Assembly: GCA_021817645.1 (NCBI GenBank)
Contig: JAKAGH010000218.1
Coordinates: 1-5,690, forward strand
Source: Deltaproteobacteria bacterium
Lineage (GTDB): Bacteria > Desulfobacterota > Desulfobaccia > Desulfobaccales > 0-14-0-80-60-11
DNA length: 5,690 nt
Direction of reading: 5' to 3'
Of the stretch, positions 4,557-5,690 are shown piece after piece. The notes under the pieces were generated by a model. That model saw nothing but the letters and a program-made list of their open reading frames with translations, was not told where the DNA came from and made no database searches. The first letter of the stretch is position 1. Each line of letters begins with the position of its first letter. The translations under genes and the position numbers were made by a program.

Positions 4557-5690
4557 TTATTTAAATGTGCCCCAGACCACCTTCTTTTCCTGGGCCGGCT
4601 GCTCCAAAATTTCCAGCGCGGCCTTGAGGATGCCGGCCGCGTCCAGGCCGTATTTCTGGCGGAGGATATCGGGAGCGCCATGTTCCATGAAGATGTCCGG
4701 GATAGCCAGGCGTTTCACCGGCACGCCGAGATTGTGGTCGGAGAGGAGTTCCAGCACCGCGCTGCCGAAGCCGCCCAGGGCCACGTTTTCTTCCACGGTG
4801 AGCACCCGCCCATGGCGTGCAGCCAGGGAGAGGATGAGCTGCGCGTCCAGGGGTTTGACGAAGCGGGCGTTGACCACGGTGGCTTTGAACCCCCGGTCCT
4901 TCAATTGCCGGGCCGCGTCCACCGCCGGGTGCACCGAAGCTCCCAGGGCCAGGACCAGCAGGTCTTTTCCTTCCCGCAAAACTTCGGCCTTGCCGATGGG
5001 AATTTTACGCAGGGTGGAGGCAAAGGCCACGCCCACGCCCCGGCCCCGGGGATAGCGCAGGGCAATGGGGCCCGGGTGCTCCACCGCGGTATAGAGCATG
5101 TGGCGCAGTTCGTCTTCGTCCTTGGGGGCCATGACTACCAGATTGGGGAGGTGCCGGAGGTAGGAGAGGTCAAAGAGGCCCTGGTGGGTCTCCCCGTCTT
5201 CGCCGACGATGCCGCTCCGGTCCAAGGCGAAGACTACCGGCAAGTTCTGCAGACAGACGTCATGGAGTACCTGGTCATAGGCCCGCTGCAGAAAAGTGGA
5301 ATAAATCGTGGCCACCGGGCGCTGGCCTTCCACGGCCAGGCCCGCGGCAAAGGTCACCGCGTGCTGTTCGCAGATGCCCACGTCAAAGAAGCGTTCCGGA
5401 AACTGGTTACTAAAGTCCACCAGGCCGGTGCCGTCGGGCATGGCTGCGGTGATGGCCGTAATTTTCGGATTTTCCCGGGCCAGGCGCACCATGGTCTCCC
5501 CGAAGACCTGGGTATATGATGGCACTTCGCTGACGCTCTTCTTGGCTTCGCCGGTGTCGGGATCGAACCGGCCCAGGCCGTGAAACCCGGTGGGGTCGTG
5601 TTCCGCGGGTTCATAGCCCTTGCCTTTGGTGGTGAGCACGTGCACCAGGACGGGGCCTTTCAGGTATTTGACATTATTTAAGGTCTCAAT
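4557..5690 (-). CDS. dxs: 1-deoxy-D-xylulose-5-phosphate synthase, C-terminal part (cut by window edge)
   Basis: This thiamine-diphosphate enzyme condenses pyruvate and glyceraldehyde 3-phosphate, releasing CO2, to give 1-deoxy-D-xylulose 5-phosphate. It is the first step of the MEP isoprenoid pathway and also feeds thiamine and pyridoxal synthesis, in the cytoplasm. The frame is open to the right edge, giving 377 residues of a usual ~620-640. The N-terminal domain with the GDG thiamine-diphosphate/magnesium motif lies outside the window. Numbering from the edge, ETLNNVKYLKGPVLVHVLTTKGKGY spans residues 2-26. The pyrimidine-binding domain follows, with FDVGICEQHAVTFAAG (catalytic Glu at about 108), YSTFLQRAYDQV near 120-131, and DRSGIVGEDGETHQG near 157-171 with the conserved Asp and His. 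RYPRG is at 212-216 (substrate phosphate binding in the family). The C-terminal transketolase domain includes ALGASVHPA and VEENVALGGFGSAV. The GTG at 5645 is internal, not a start. All motifs visible are intact. It is first in transcription order here. Confidence 0.97.
   Translation of the reverse strand: METLNNVKYLKGPVLVHVLTTKGKGYEPAEHDPTGFHGLGRFDPDTGEAKKSVSEVPSYTQVFGETMVRLARENPKITAITAAMPDGTGLVDFSNQFPERFFDVGICEQHAVTFAAGLAVEGQRPVATIYSTFLQRAYDQVLHDVCLQNLPVVFALDRSGIVGEDGETHQGLFDLSYLRHLPNLVVMAPKDEDELRHMLYTAVEHPGPIALRYPRGRGVGVAFASTLRKIPIGKAEVLREGKDLLVLALGASVHPAVDAARQLKDRGFKATVVNARFVKPLDAQLILSLAARHGRVLTVEENVALGGFGSAVLELLSDHNLGVPVKRLAIPDIFMEHGAPDILRQKYGLDAAGILKAALEILEQPAQEKKVVWGTFK

Noticed and set aside
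4314..5519. Long forward open frame of 401 codons antisense to dxs
   Set aside because: It lies almost wholly opposite a clearly conserved dxs, has low-complexity Gly/His/Gln/Arg-rich content and no recognisable domain. GC-rich genes often leave such open frames on the opposite strand.

Overview
The window is an ordinary chromosomal stretch of a GC-rich bacterium. All five genes I can support lie on the minus strand, so transcription runs from the right edge to the left. In transcription order they are: dxs (3' part only, cut by the right edge), a large secreted protein of unknown function, a small secreted beta-sandwich protein, tlyA and htpX. A dxs-tlyA neighbourhood, GC-rich coding sequence and C-run/G-run palindromes between genes fit a deltaproteobacterium (Desulfobacterota), possibly a sulfate reducer or syntroph. 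That placement is inference from gene order and style; no marker gene is present.

Region by region: 1-133 holds a long inverted repeat with a possible G-quadruplex, 12 nt past the htpX stop. 134-979 is htpX, a membrane zinc protease for quality control of membrane proteins. 980-1262 is non-coding and holds two C-run/G-run palindromes and a weak terminator-like hairpin for tlyA. 1263-2045 is tlyA, an S4-domain/FtsJ-type methyltransferase whose first ~13 codons come from a short direct repeat, with a dispersed-type palindrome just upstream. 2121-2543 and 2574-4241 encode two exported proteins separated by 30 nt, probably one transcript. 4242-4556 is non-coding, with a candidate promoter and operator-like palindrome for the exported pair and a strong GC-rich nested hairpin after dxs. 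4557-5690 is the C-terminal ~60% of DXS, the first enzyme of the MEP isoprenoid pathway.

DXS and TlyA are housekeeping proteins often encoded side by side. Here a two-gene exported module of lower GC appears to sit between them, with its own upstream regulatory region. The genes do not form one obvious pathway. I see no CRISPR array, transposase, phage gene, toxin-antitoxin pair, RNA gene or defence system. The most notable points are the insertion of the exported pair, the repeat-derived N-terminus of TlyA and the unexplained secreted protein family. I found no convincing new system.
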